Of a stretch of 64,000 nucleotides of DNA, positions 9,241 through 21,639 are shown in pieces. Made by a program: the position numbers and the translations under genes. Numbering within the stretch: the first letter of the stretch is position 1; each line of letters begins with the position of its first letter. The stretch spans positions 1 through 64,000 of the forward strand of contig JADLSH010000165.1 in the NCBI GenBank assembly GCA_016169945.1, in the 5' to 3' direction. The notes under the pieces are model-generated. The model was not told the origin of the DNA. It did no database searches and saw only the letters and a program-made list of their open reading frames with translations. The DNA is from Trachythela sp. YZ-2020 (Eukaryota; Cnidaria; Anthozoa; Malacalcyonacea; Clavulariidae).

Positions 9241-11040
9241 GAATCCGCCGGAATCCGGAATCTGCAACAATCGTCATAATTAACTTAAAAACAGTTTTCA
9301 TAAAATTACTAATATAATAATGAACTATTACTAAATAACTAACCAATATTTAAACGCAAATTGTACGGTATCTTATTTTGACTTACGAGATTTTGTTTTG
9401 CACGATATTTTTAAAATTTAATTTTTAAGACGGGTCACAAACCGTTCATTTAGCCGTTCAAACAGAACATCTTGAACGTCCGTTTTTCCATTAATTGCCT
9501 CAATGCAATTGTTGATTTTATATCGTGGAAAGCCGACTGGGCTGAAACCATGCAATGGTAAAAATAATGATGATATCTCGAATATCTCGAATTTGCCTAT
9601 TGGGCAAATATTGTATTATATAAAACGCACTTTTTGGCTAATGGCCGTAATTCACGACAAATTAAATATTCAATGTCTCTGTGTTTACAGTTATTGTACG
9701 ATATGAAACCCAAATAACGTGGACACGGCCAACCCCATGGCTCCTCGCCCGCGAGGGAGTAGCAAACGCAAATGCCTGTGGACGAGACTACATTTTTAAG
9801 GATGACTTTGGAATATTGCAGAATATTATATTATAATGGCTTAAAGTGGCTCGTCACAGTTTCTTGAAATATCGGGGAATACAAGTTTGATCTGCAATAA
9901 AGTATAAACAGGTGTATTTGAAGGCACTGAAATTTAGTCCAACGGGTTGAAATACCGTTCTGTTATCAAATACTGTAACTAAAAATCTACCGACAGTTTC
10001 AATGGCGACAGTAATGTTTCAACTAGTAATAACTCAAAAAATTAACAAAACTATTGAAAAATTCCAACAAGTATATGCATGTATCTTATACTATAAACTT
10101 GCTACCTAGCACTGTTATATAGTCTGCGCTCTAATTACATTGTTCACAACCAAGGACAACACTATTTTAAAATGTCGTGTCAGTATTACGGCTGTGGAAA
10201 AAGATTAAAAATTGTTTTTCCAAATCTGCAACGTAATTCTTGTAGCATTTCATCTGTGAACACAAGACCTCTCTCTACTTTATTCACCAAACCAGTTAAC
10301 TGGGACATTTGGAAACCAGGATTACGAGAGTTTAGGCAATGTAGGTTGATATGGTAGTAGCGATTTTTAGCTCTTCCTACTCGCCATCACTTTGAGCCAT
10401 CTTGAAATACGAAAGGAAACCAGTCGTGCTATTTCCTACCTGTGACTGCTGATAAATCAAGGGCTATTCTACAATCCCTTTTGAAAATTTAATTGGCAGC
10501 CGTTGTAACGCATGAAATGTTCCTTTAGCTTCGTTGGTATGAAATACTGACTGGAATTAATTGTTAGCGATAACTGATGGCTTTGGTGGTAATGGCAACC
10601 TTGCGGACAGCAACAGTTGGGTTTATATCGGGGAAATCCAGGCTGCATAGGTTGCCAATTATCGCTTGACGGAGTGTATCAGGCGTGGAACCAAAGCAGG
10701 AAAAGAAGGGGAATTCCTTGCAGGTGTGCAGTTGTTAATTGCATTTGGTATCTTGTCTCTGAAGAAGGTGGTAGGGATGACAATTGAGACGGCAGCGAAT
10801 TGCACGATGAAAAAGACGGTTGTACAGCTGTAGGATTTACCGTGGGCGGGATGCCATACTGCTGAAAACGAGGCGGTTATGCAGATGCGGGATTTGCTGT
10901 AGTTATGATACTATTCTGCTGGAAGCAAGTAAGCTCGTTGCTAGCCGTCTGGTACATATACGGTGTGTAGGTTCATCTGAATAGATCTGAGATTTTGAAC
11001 AAAATCCAAATGAATCTACTAGGGGTAGACGTGGTGCGTT
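9241..11040. other. No gene recognised; weak Pro-rich coding trace
   Basis: This is mostly AT-rich non-coding sequence. On the minus strand between about 10950 and 10500, translation gives a Pro/Tyr/His/Gln-rich run (for example PGFPRYKPN and PPTVNPTAVQPSF) in shifting frames. This looks like a decayed low-complexity protein, perhaps an ORF1/gag-like segment, but I cannot identify it. Confidence 0.3.
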
Positions 11041-11086
11041 GAATAAATTTATTATTATTATTATTTATTATTTAAACTTATATAAG

Positions 11087-11130
11087 CACACGGTGGCCTT
11101 TCAGTTGCCTGGTTTTCAAAGGGCCGTGTG
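11087..11130 (-). promoter_or_regulatory. 3' UTR stem-loop of the CR1-like family (second copy)
   Basis: On the minus strand CACACGG pairs with CCGTGTG, and the inner CCTTT pairs with AAAGG. Compared with the copy at 8357-8402 the outer pairs differ but remain complementary (T-A in one, A-T in the other), which is a compensatory change. Confidence 0.55.
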
Positions 11131-11227
11131 ATTTACATTATAAAATGTTAACTATTTACAAAAATTATTTAACTAAGGTAATTAGGTATTTACAAATATT
11201 AAAATATATCAGTATAGTGTCTCGTAC

Positions 11228-11800
11228 TTAATTATGATTATAATGGTTATTTAAACAGTTTTTAAAAGAGTTTATGGAGAGGCTCTCGTATTCACTAATT
11301 AGTTCATCGGCTAGGCTATTCCAGGATACGGCTCCTCGATATGAAAAACTACTTTTCATTAAGTTAGTTTTAGGTTGATCTAAGTGGAGCATGCGATCAT
11401 TGTTTCTTAGCTTGTACCTATCATTGTGGCGGAAGGTGAATAATTCGGATATGTAATTAGGCGTTGCTTTTTGTAGTGCTTTGAACGTCATTACATGTTC
11501 TCGCTTTTTAAGTGTGGTATCAATTGGTTCCCATTTCAAGTGCTCAAAAATTTCAGATGATCTAGTTTCGTAGTTTGCCCCTGTTATTACGCGAGCGGCT
11601 CTTTTTTGAAGTTTATATAATTTGTTCATATTAGTAACGTTGCCGTCATGCCAAGCAGTGGAAAGTAGGTAAAGTGTGGAAGAACAAGTGAATTGTACAT
11701 TGTGAATAGTGCGTCCTCTGTTACAAATTGTTTTGCTCTTCTTAAAAGGGCAACACATTTTGATATTTTCTTGCATTGACTGTCTACTTGTTCTTGCCAT
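11228..11800 (-). pseudogene. C-terminal region of CR1-like ORF2
   Basis: The open frame continues the RT protein after a +1/-1 shift near 11650. Blocks are STAWHDGNVTNMNKLYKLQK, RAARVITGANYE, then YELR-like KLRNNDRMLHLDQPKTN and SYRGAVSWNSLADELI, ending in FKNCLNNHYNHN and a stop at 11228. This is the usual end of jockey/CR1-type ORF2. The first 30-40 residues of the frame overlap the RT frame and are a shadow. Confidence 0.8.
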
Positions 11801-12636
11801 CTTAGCTGTTCGTCACAAGTTACCCCTAGTGTCTTTTTATCTGTCATTCTATTTATCATGTGATCTCCAATGGCCACAAGTGGGTCAACTGGTATCTCTC
11901 TCAGCCTTTGTCGGGATCCAATGACCATGTATTCTGTTTTGTTTTTGTTAAGTGTAAGTTTATTGGAAGATAGCCAGTTTTGAATGTTGTCAAGTTCTAT
12001 GTTCATTTTTTCATTCTCAATTTCTACTGATGAATTTCCTTGACATGATATGTTTGTGTCATCAGCAAACATTGATGCCGATGTCGTTTCTAAACAGTTT
12101 GGTAAATCGTTTATGTAAATTAGAAACAGCAGTGGACCAAGATTTGATCCTTGGGGGACACCGCATGTAGTAGTTTCGATATTTGATTCAGAATGGTTGA
12201 TTTTACATATTTGCTTACGTTCTGAAAGGTAAGATTTGAACCAGTGTAAGGCTGTTCCACGTATTCCGTAACGCTCTAATTTGGCGATAAGTATTTCATG
12301 GTTGACTGTGTCAAAGGCTTTTTTTAGATCACGAAATAGTATACCATTGACAAGTCCTTTATCCATATTGACAAGGCATTGATTTATAGTATGTAATAGG
12401 GAAGTTTCTGTTGAGTGCCCAGTTCGAAAGCCTGACTGTTGTGGCACTATTATATTTGTTCCCACTAAAACGTTATTTATTTGGTCATAAACTAATTTTT
12501 CGGGTATTTTTGTGACTGCAGATAAAACCGATATAGGCCTGTAATTATCGCAGTTTGATTTATCTCCCGATTTGTAAATGGGGCTGACCTTTGCAATCTT
12601 CATTTCATCTGGAAATATTCCAGTACTTAAAGACAA
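11626..12636 (-). pseudogene. Reverse transcriptase of the CR1-like element
   Basis: A 336-codon open frame. RT blocks in order: LSTGIFPDEMKIAKVSPIYK, NYRPISVLSAVTKI, QQSGFRTGHSTETSLL, then [13 protein letters not shown] (motif A), GVPQGSNLGPLLFLIYINDL (motif B), and MFADDTNIS (motif C, intact FADD), followed by WLSSNKLTLNKNKTEYM and LGVTCDEQLRW. It lacks the N-terminal part of the RT domain in frame, and the C terminus is shifted. All catalytic aspartates are present, so the insertion is not extremely old. Confidence 0.85.
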
Positions 12637-12639
12637 GTT

Positions 12640-13640
12640 AAAAACGTATACTAGTGAATTGACAATTGTGTTTCCTGCGGCTTTTAGTAATTTGTTTGAT
12701 ATTTTGTCAAGGCCTGGTGATTTGTCTGAGTTTGGCTCTCTTTAGTGTGGCTTCTACTCGTTTTGCAGGTGTGATACTTTCAAAACTAAATACTTTGGTA
12801 CCGGGTGTTACAAAGTGGAGTGGATCTAAATCGTTAGGAGTAATATTTATCTCCAATTTTGGGCCTATGGTAGAAAAATAGTTATTGAATTCGTTTGATA
12901 TATTTTTGTCAAGCAGGTTACTGTGTTACCGTTCACTATTAACTCTTTGATTATTGTGCATTTTGATTGCTTGTTGAGAATTTCGTTTGCTGGTTTTCCA
13001 GTTTTTTCCTTGCTATTTTTGCTATTTTCTAGCTTGGTTTTGTAATAGTTTTGCCTTGGCTTCTTTGACTAGTCTGTTCACTTGATTTTTACATTTGTTT
13101 GTAGGACTCATGGAAAGCTGTTACAATTCAAATGACAGCTTTCTTTTTAAAATAATCTCTCTACGATAAATCTTTGTTTTGTATCATTATTTAGCCATGG
13201 CTTATCACTCACTTTTGACTTTCTTTTTGTTGACTGGTGACTGGTGGAGTAAACTGGTGCATGAAAGTTTGCAATTTCAAGAATGTCTCTTTCCTAGTCA
13301 TTCCAATGCTTGCTTTGTTTGGGTCCGGTTTCGCAATATGGAATGCAGAACGCTTCTCTTAAATCTTGATCCAGGAGGCCAGGTTGTGTTGTTGAAATGT
13401 TTAAGATGCCTTGTTTCGACTATCTTTGGTTTCCTGTTTTGGAATACCAATTTTTCTGCATATGTATGTACTTAAAACTGTGGTCACTTTCCCTATCCTG
13501 TACTCTGAGTGCCTATGTATGACTCCCGAGTCTATTTTAGTAAGTATTACATCTAGTAATGTTTGTGTAGTACTTGATATTCTAGTTCCGGGTATGTTAA
13601 TGTTATCGTAGTGTGTTTGCCGTAGTATAAAGGTATACAT
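12640..13640 (-). pseudogene. Endonuclease remnant and linker of the CR1-like element
   Basis: Between 13640 and 13401 the translation gives TRISSTTQTLLDVILTKID, SGVIHRHSEYRIGKVT and YICRKIGIPKQETKD. These match the last endonuclease blocks (TLLDVILT and the region normally reading SDHS), then KIVETR, which opens the linker shared with 6055. The linker between 13.4 and 12.64 kb is full of frameshifts. Confidence 0.6.
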
Positions 13641-13700
13641 CTATTAGATATTTAGTTTAATCGTGTGTGTGCATTGCTCTGTGTAGCAAGGAGTTACAGT

Positions 13701-14739
13701 TAAGGTCTCCGGTTATTCATTATAAATCGAACTCGACGGAAGATAACAGGATATATACAGGTGTGAAATACTGACGATATGTACAATACAACAGATACCT
13801 TTTTAGATCGAGGTTTACGCCGAACCGCTAACGTCTACGGTCATGTGACCTCATCCCGACGCCACGTTTGAGGTTTTCAACGCGAGTTTTGCACGTCAAG
13901 AGGTGCGTTCGCACGTTTGTAATTTCTCAGGTTTATTTGTTTTTTTATACTCATGTTTCACGTATTCACTCATGCGCATACACAGCAATTTATCATTCTA
14001 GCAGGAAAGACGAATTTGAAGTCGAAACAGTTGATTCTTCTGCATTTTTATTTTGACTTCGAACATGATACGCTTGGAGGAGCGAAACTAACATGGCGGC
14101 GATCAACACTTGATTCTTCGGTAGACTTTAAGACTTGTATAAAGCGCATTTCACTCTCGCGATCCGGAAGAAGATCACCAGCCGACTTCAAATCTAAGTC
14201 GAAATGTTCGAACCGGCAAACGGCAAAACCGCTAACGTCAAACGGCGGTTACAGGTTTGCGGTAAAACCTGAACTAAAGGTCTCTATCACGATACGACGA
14301 TCGGTAGGGAAATATGGTGTCGAAAATGTGAAATCGATGTTGTAGGTTTTCAGTTGATTGATCACGCATTTGAGATTACTGAATGTCTATAATTTGCTGG
14401 TTTGATTGTTGTTTATCGTGCATATTGTAGTTACAGAATATATATTAGACGATATGTCGATAGTTAGTGTCGAGACTGATTGTGTCGTGGTTCGAACTAG
14501 AATACTTTTTAGAACCGAATCTTTTCCATTTAAGATTCTTCTTTAAGCCATATCTGAGCAACGTAGTTGACGATCGTTCGTACGTTACTGACGATGAGAA
14601 GAGATAGATCTTTTGATGCCGGTGAATCGGGTCAATGGCAACCAGAGCACACACGGGTTTGGGATTTGATTATCACCGATTTCGTGCCGTTGTTCCATCG
14701 ACGCTGAGTAAACAGATGCGACTTTTTCTTTCGATCTTT
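13701..14739. other. No gene recognised
   Basis: Nothing convincing is coded here. The stretch 13790-14330 is less AT-rich, with repeats of CGCTAACGTC and AACCGGCAAACGGCAAAACC-like words, and may be the outer end of the transposon whose transposase lies at 14740-16270. Confidence 0.3.
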
Positions 14740-16270
14740 CACGTCAAATCATTCGTTACTCGGTACAAGTAATTGGCTAAACACTTCTCGTAATTCATAT
14801 TGTTCTGAACATCCGCAAAGGGATAAAATAAACTCCCATCTCTCTCTTGGATCATCTTCTCTATTAGCATCTTCTAATTCCTTACCACGGTTTTGGTGAA
14901 TAATTGATATAAAACTTGGTTGTGCAAAATCAAGTCCAGCTTTTTAGTTCTGATATTTTGCAATCATGGAGCGTTTCATCACATCAGACCCTTCAATCAT
15001 CCATTCATGAAACTTGCTTCCGTGATTCCCATTCTCTCTCTTACACAACGGGTCCTTCAGCGAGCCAGTGATTATGTCACCTTCCCGCTTGTTGCGTCCA
15101 GCAAACCTTTGTCTTAAACGGTTCCATCTGTTTGCGAAATATTTGCGCACATTGCCCACAGTCCTTTTACTTTAAGAAGTGCAACATCGATTCACGTTTC
15201 GTTAGGAATGGACGAAACACCGAAGATGAATTGGAAGAGGAAAAGTTTCACCAAAGCATCTGAAAGATCTTCACCGTCCGTGCCGAAATTTTAATGAAGT
15301 CTTGAATTCAAGAGATAAGCTGAAAGTTTGAAGAAATATTGTGCGTAAGTTTTTTTGTTTTTTGTGTGGTGAGACAAAATAGCCAACAAACACAGGTGAA
15401 TTGGGCCCGTCTTCATTCCCTTCCAGCAAGACGTTTCGATAAGACATTAAGACGCTAATAAATTCAATAAACTTAAATGTTGGATCAACCGGGAGAGGAA
15501 GAATTGAAGCATGATTTGCACAGAATCTGAAGACGTTCGCCAACTGCTTATCTGTTGCCAGAAAATCATTGCCTCAGATGAAAGTTCTTGCATCTATTAA
15601 AACCCTTCCCATCAGTCTTTGCAGACCAATTTAATGCGTTGTCATTTCTGTCGCTGTACTTTCTCTTGGCTTCTGAGCATGAAGCTTGAGTTCTCCTTGG
15701 CGCTTCTGGATTCAGAGAGGTACTGAATGGTGCACCAAGATCTTGCAGCGTCTTCGCAACTGTCTCACTTGCTGGTAAACTTTTCAAGTTCTCACTTATC
15801 ATTTGCTTAACAGAAGGCTTCAAGGTGTGTATGATTTGTATCGGGACTTGAGGTTACCGTGGAGCTTAGCTTCTATTCTGCGTTCCTGTCCTGTAAAGAT
15901 ATTGCAATATCGCCAAATTGTTCAAAAATTCTCCACTTTGGTTCTGGCGTAAATATTGTTCATCTGAAAATCCACACTTTACCTGGTTAGCGTGCTCTAT
16001 ACTCCCGCGTAAAAATGCACTTTCTTTCGACGACTTTTGGTAATGGTAAGAATCTCCCCAAGCTGCCTTCACTTCCTCTTTCTTCCATTTTTCCACTTCC
16101 TGGCTTTGCGACAGTATGTATGGGTTGAAGCGGCTAGCATTGTTCATACGTATGACCCATCTCCTATCTGCCTCGTAAGTCCCAACAAATCTGGTATCAA
16201 TTGGCCGCCGGTGGTCATAATTTACTTTCTGGAAAATCTTTCTGAGATTATTTCAAGCATCTTTTTTCAG
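14740..16270 (-). pseudogene. Decayed DDE-type (MULE-like) transposase of a family common in cnidarians
   Basis: Read downward on the minus strand with frame changes: YEADRRWVIRMNNASRFNP near 16180-16110, WKKEEVKAAWGDS, GFSDEQYLRQNQS near 15950, FLATDKQLANVFRFC near 15530, then VDPTFKF..F..VLMSYRNVLL (first acidic catalytic block), SPVFVGYFVSPHKK, GTDGEDLSDALVKLF near 15270 (second acidic block), and GSKFHEWMIEGSDVMKRSM near 15000. I recognise the order VDPTF...MSYRNLLLE...TDGE...FHEW from abundant uncharacterised cnidarian proteins with a MULE-like DDE fold. The family name is uncertain. Many stops mean it is dead. Confidence 0.6.
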
Positions 16271-19032
16271 CTGTATACTATGCGTTGGTTGTACCGGACA
16301 TTATGGGAATCTGGGATCGTCGTTGAAATACTGGGATCGTCATGAAATATCATGTTATTTCATCCCTCATGAGCCAGTTGTAAACTCAACTCGTCTGATG
16401 TGACTAGACAGATATCATTGTCACACTCTCTTCCCCAAAGTCGAAGGAGCAGGAAATGGCCATGAGCAATCTTCTGGTTCTACCTGTTAATGCCGAGAAG
16501 TCGCGCGCATTTTCTTCACCAAAGTTGCGCAATAGCCAGCATAGCTCCAACAACCTTTCTGGTCGCCTTCGGTTTTGATTCCCTCTTCTCGTCATTGCCA
16601 ATAAATATTTTCTTTTCTGTCACTGTCGATGACCAGTTTCTTTCGCTGGCGTATGCGGGACAGGTTGTATGTCGTCTTCCGACGTGGAATTGCTGGGCCA
16701 CTCGTCACATGAATGATTCCTTTCAAAATTAACAATAAAAGGTTAGATGTCAGTTAATTTAAAGCAAAACCCTGCGTTATCTTTTTGTGAATTTATGCTA
16801 TTTCTTTGAACTAACTAAAGTTCATAAAGTTGTGACTGGCCATAAGCAGTAAATACTCACTTAAAAACTAAAATAAATATTTATATTATTAATGTTCAGT
16901 TTCATGTTTTGTCACATAAGTGATGATATAGAATTTGCAGACAAGTATACCCTGGCAACAAAAGCGATAAATAACATAAGCCATTTACTTTTGACCGGAA
17001 AACAAATGATGAGATATAAACCGACTGGGGTTGTAAGTCAGTTCACTGACATTCTTTCTTTACGCTAGCTGTCGACATGCACTTCAGTTATTATTAACTA
17101 CATAGCCTGGGCGTAGCTGGGCGGGTATTGGGGTTGGGGATTGCGCAGTTTATTTATAGATGAGTTTATTTATAGTTTACCAGTCTTATTGGGTGTTGTC
17201 ATTGGCAAAAATGGCATAGTGTGGCGTGGCTGCAAGTTAATCTATCCAAAATCGTGACTCCGGTTTAATCTTTAAATATTAATAATTTCTAGTAGTTCCT
17301 GCTTTTCTGACGAGCAAGTCGCGCAATTTTAACAAATTTTCCTTTAATCCCTCCCTTTATTGGCAAGGCAACCCCAGTGGTACTTAATCATGGCATCACA
17401 AACTGGAGTTGGTAATCTTTAAATAGAGAAACTTTAGGGGACCTTCTAGGCAGAATGGGGCTATAAAATAGCTTCAACTCCACATGTTTTCTCTGGGCTT
17501 GGAACGCCCGTACGAGATCACGCGATCGTAGTAATTTGAATTTTCATGGTCTCCTGACCCGGTCCTACCCTGGAAAATAATAGGTGTTTTTATCCCTGTC
17601 TTAATATATTATAATTTGGAAGTTGGCAATGCAGTGAGTAAGAATGTCAAAGCTAACTTCAGCGTGATCATGTATAAAATCGCAGGCTGCGCTTCAGAAT
17701 CATTTTATTAATTACAGTAACTATTAAAATGAGCATTCAGCTTACAAATTAGTTATTTTGTAAGTAAGGTAGACAAATTAATATCTGTCTGCATGATTTA
17801 TTACTTGCGCGTGGAAATGGCACGGACATCCTAGACTACGCCCTATAAAAGAATAAAACGTGGAGTACAAATCACTGACTTAAATCACAAATACATAAGT
17901 GCACATTCAAAATTTACATTAAAAATAGAAACAATCACAAAATTAAAAAAAAATAATTGAAGAATCACAAAAAGGGACAGAAAAAAATCACAAAAAAATA
18001 AAAAATCTCAAGAAAAATAATCGATAATCAGAAAAACCTCTTATATATAATTTATAAAATATATATTTAAATATATATAAATAAACCTTTTATATTTTAA
18101 AATACCATGGGGAGGGTCAATGGGGGTTGTGGGACTAGTTTTTGTAATTCTTCCATACATGTGGAGAAAGTGTTAGTGTTCTTGAAAATCCTGAGAAATT
18201 TATGCTTGCCATTCAATAGTTTGGCCATTGGCAGATTGTTCTTTAACTTCATGTGCCAGAAGCTTTGGCAAGAGACAACTAGGTGGGCAAAGGGAGTAAG
18301 CGACCTCCATAATTTCTTTCAAAGCCTTCAATTGATAGCTAGATTAACTGTGTAACAAAGCTGTGTCTATGATTTTATGTAAACCACAAAAGCTTGGTGC
18401 ATTCCCAGTGATTCTTCTTTGTATATTGAGGAAATAAATTACACTTGTTATAACTGGATTATATATTGGTATTTGTTGGTACATTTTGTGTCCAATGAAA
18501 AATCTTATTATGAGTATGAAACCTATCGTTGCTGGTGCCTATGACCCCTCAGCAACTCATATAATCATGAATTAATATAGAAGCAACAAAGACAATATAT
18601 TTCTTGAAGGTCTGGGCTAATTAAAGAATTAACAATTTCCAAATACAGCATTAACCAGTTGATATGTTCACACTAATTGTCTTGCAGTTTGTAGACATGT
18701 GATTGTCAACACCGTGCCCAAATTTTCCATGATCTGAATACTTTAAAATTGTCACATTGTACATCAACATATAACTTGTTGCAAACTATTCAACTCTTGT
18801 ATCACTTGTTTAAATGCCCTCTCTAGTAATATATCTTTGTTCTTATCTTTGATCCTTCACTAAGGTAACCATATAAGAAATATATATTGTTTCACAAAGG
18901 CAAGAGAAATAGTAAACATATATATATTAGGACAACCTGACAGCGAATTTGATATATATATTTATATTATAAGCAGTATTCAACGAGCAATGGATTATTA
19001 ATGCGCGTTTGAGACGCAATAAAGCACGGCAC
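16271..19032. other. AT-rich, no gene recognised
   Basis: Between 16380 and 16700 (minus) an arginine-rich trace may be the N-terminal end of the transposase relic below it. 17850-18060 is a run of AAATCAC/CACAAA words in poly-A context that resembles 63180-63300 in reverse. A plus-strand 82-codon ORF at 18107-18355 resembles nothing I know. Confidence 0.35.
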
Positions 19033-21269
19033 CGTTTTCATTTTTTCCACTTCGTCCCCGCTTGTTAAATCTTTCCTGAATTAATAACATAATATGAACA
19101 AAATTATAAGGCTTTCAAATCCAAAGTCTACAAAAGCAAGAAAGTAGACTCTAAACAGAGATAGGCCAACAAATAACAATGAACATAAATGGCGAATAAA
19201 GATTTCCAGAAGCACTATGCTTTGAATATATTTTATTTGAAAGTTGCATTCAATGGCGCACAAGAAATGAAATCTGTACTATTTGATATTTAGGAAGGTA
19301 CAAAACTGTTTTTAAAATTGTTAAAACTAAAACCAAATTTATCCACAGTTCTAGTGCAAAATTAAATTAACTATTTTGGCATTGATTTAGATATAAACAA
19401 TATGTATGCTTTAAGCTGTCAAGATGTGCAAATGACAAAAACTCTGCCACAATTATTACGACATGTTTATGCATTTCTATGACAGTTTGTCTGGAGGAAA
19501 TTTTAACTACCAACCACTGAACTAGTACAAAACACAAAAATATTCAAACAAAGTACTCTCCAACAAAACTGCCTGATATATTTGATTCATTATGAAAAAT
19601 CAACTTATGTTAATGTCATCAAAAGCAGCTTGACAAAAACGAAAACCCTTCGCTTTATAATAATGAATCCAGGAATAATAGTAAGCAGAACAAACGAAAC
19701 CAATCTGTCTATCATTGTGTACTATATTTGAAAAAAATTTCACATTTGCGCTTTTAATCCCTAATTTTGCTGAGCGTAAGTTTTTCTGCCTCTTCGCCGG
19801 CCAGAATTCAAGCTTGTAGTTATAAGCAATGAAAACATTAAAAAGCTTGGTGAGTGACACATGATTACATGTTAGAGAATATCAATATTGATCTTTGAAC
19901 AAATTCCTGTTTACTGTAAAGAGATAACAATTATAATATAAAAGAATTGAAAACTCGTCTTGTGCCGTTATGGTGTAATAATGCACTCGGGGACACACTT
20001 AGACAAGCTCTCATAATTATATGTCTATTTAACCCATGCTTTATTATCCAACATGCTCTCCCCTCTCCCCTAACGTGAGTAAAATCATCTGGATTAGACA
20101 GAATAGAGATGGTACAATAGGAATGTTGGGGCATCAGGGTGAAATGAGCAGAATTGTTTTGAATGTGTTAAAAAAAGACATGGGCAAACAGTTCCCGGTT
20201 AACACACCAAAATCCAGTGCTTCTCTCCCTTTGACAAGTACAATCATCTGGTGGTTAAACATAGTAAACTAAAATATGGGTAATAGGACTTTCATACATT
20301 TGCTTCTGTCTGACCCCATTAGAATGTGGGATTAAGGAAGTACTAGTCGATACCACATAGTATAGAGTGAAGAAAATAAATATGCATTTTGAGGTACCAA
20401 CAGCCATTATTGCTCTGAGGGAATAAATATGCCTTATATAGTGTTAGTGCCTCTACTCTATCTTCCTCTAATCCCCGGAACATTGGCATGATATAATTGC
20501 TAACATCAATGATTAACTTTTGAGCTTACAAATTAACTATTTTTGTGTAAAAAGGAGAATATTCCTGGTACTACTAAATATCACTTATTCCGCAGCATGA
20601 GAGAGCATCATGGATTTACATTGACTGGCAGCCATGAAACAGTTCTCACAATCAAAAATATATCTACCAGGCATTCAAGATTTTACATGTGATATTATTA
20701 AATAGCTGGACAATGGTCCCAGTGATTTTACATTCTTGGACCGGTTTCGAACATGTGAAAATATAATAATGCGAAGCTGACATAGTAGTATCGATGAAAC
20801 ATTCAACAGAAAATATAGCAGAACTTAAGATAGACACATGACTCTGATTGACAGTATACCAAAGTTACTGATGACAAGGATGCAATCTATCTTGAACTCC
20901 AACTAATATATTTGGAATAGGCAATACTGCTTTGTTTTTTCCATTTCACTACATATTTGGTGCAGGCAATCCAGCCCATACTGTATGAACATATATTAAC
21001 ATTTATGAGAGTTGTAGCCCTGATATTTGAAGTGGTTAAATCAATCAAGCTTTATACCAGGAGGTGGACTCTCGAGTATTTATGTAAACTGTCAATCTGT
21101 CATATATAGTTGGTAAATATAAACATTGAAAGTCCAAGTAAAATTGAAGATTTTGTATAGTAGCATTTGTTAAGTAATTTTAAATTCGAACTGTATTATT
21201 TCAGCAATTTTTAATTCCAAATTTTTATAAGCGGGGACAACATGTTATGAAAACGATGGCACGAACAGA
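19033..21269. repeat. Region bounded by a divergent inverted repeat (possible DNA element)
   Basis: 19025-19070 contains CACGGCACCGTTTTCAT and GTCCCCGCTTGTTAAA. The reverse complement of 21222-21272 contains CGTGCCATCGTTTTCAT and GTCCCCGCTTATAAA at nearly the same spacing. The 2.2 kb between them is AT-rich, with no transposase-like ORF. Exact ends and TSD could not be fixed. An old non-autonomous DNA transposon is the simplest explanation. Confidence 0.4.
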
Positions 21270-21639
21270 TTGCAAAATGTTTCCTGACAAAATCGATCTA
21301 TTACTAAATAAAACATAACAATAATAACCTAACCTTACTTTTGCGAATATTATTCTTATTCCGTAGTCGCTGATGTATTACTTGACAATGTAGCTTATCT
21401 TAAAAAATATGTGCGCGTAAAAATATAAAATTTCTTCCAATTTCGACATTAACTGAAAAAAATAAAAATTTTGAAAATATGGAGTGTGATGACTCTATCC
21501 ACTGATCTGGATATAGACTGGATAACGCACCTACTGTTGAAAGAGTGGCTGAAGCCGGAGTGCTGCCGCCACCACCCGAGCTTCCAAAAAGCGGTCCTGT
21601 TTTAAGTTTGGTTCTTACTGATAAAATATACAAGATAAA

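Larger units (their letters stand above)
11041..13700 (-). mobile_element. CR1-like non-LTR retrotransposon (family A/B, minus copy)
   Basis: Read on the minus strand it has an endonuclease remnant (about 13640-13430), a linker (about 13420-12640), RT with C-terminal region (12636-11228), a 3' UTR hairpin (11130-11087) and a TAA-rich tail ending at 11041. It is better preserved than the plus-strand sister, and its 336-codon RT frame is open. The element is 5'-truncated or decayed above 13.7 kb, and no esterase domain was seen there. Confidence 0.85.
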
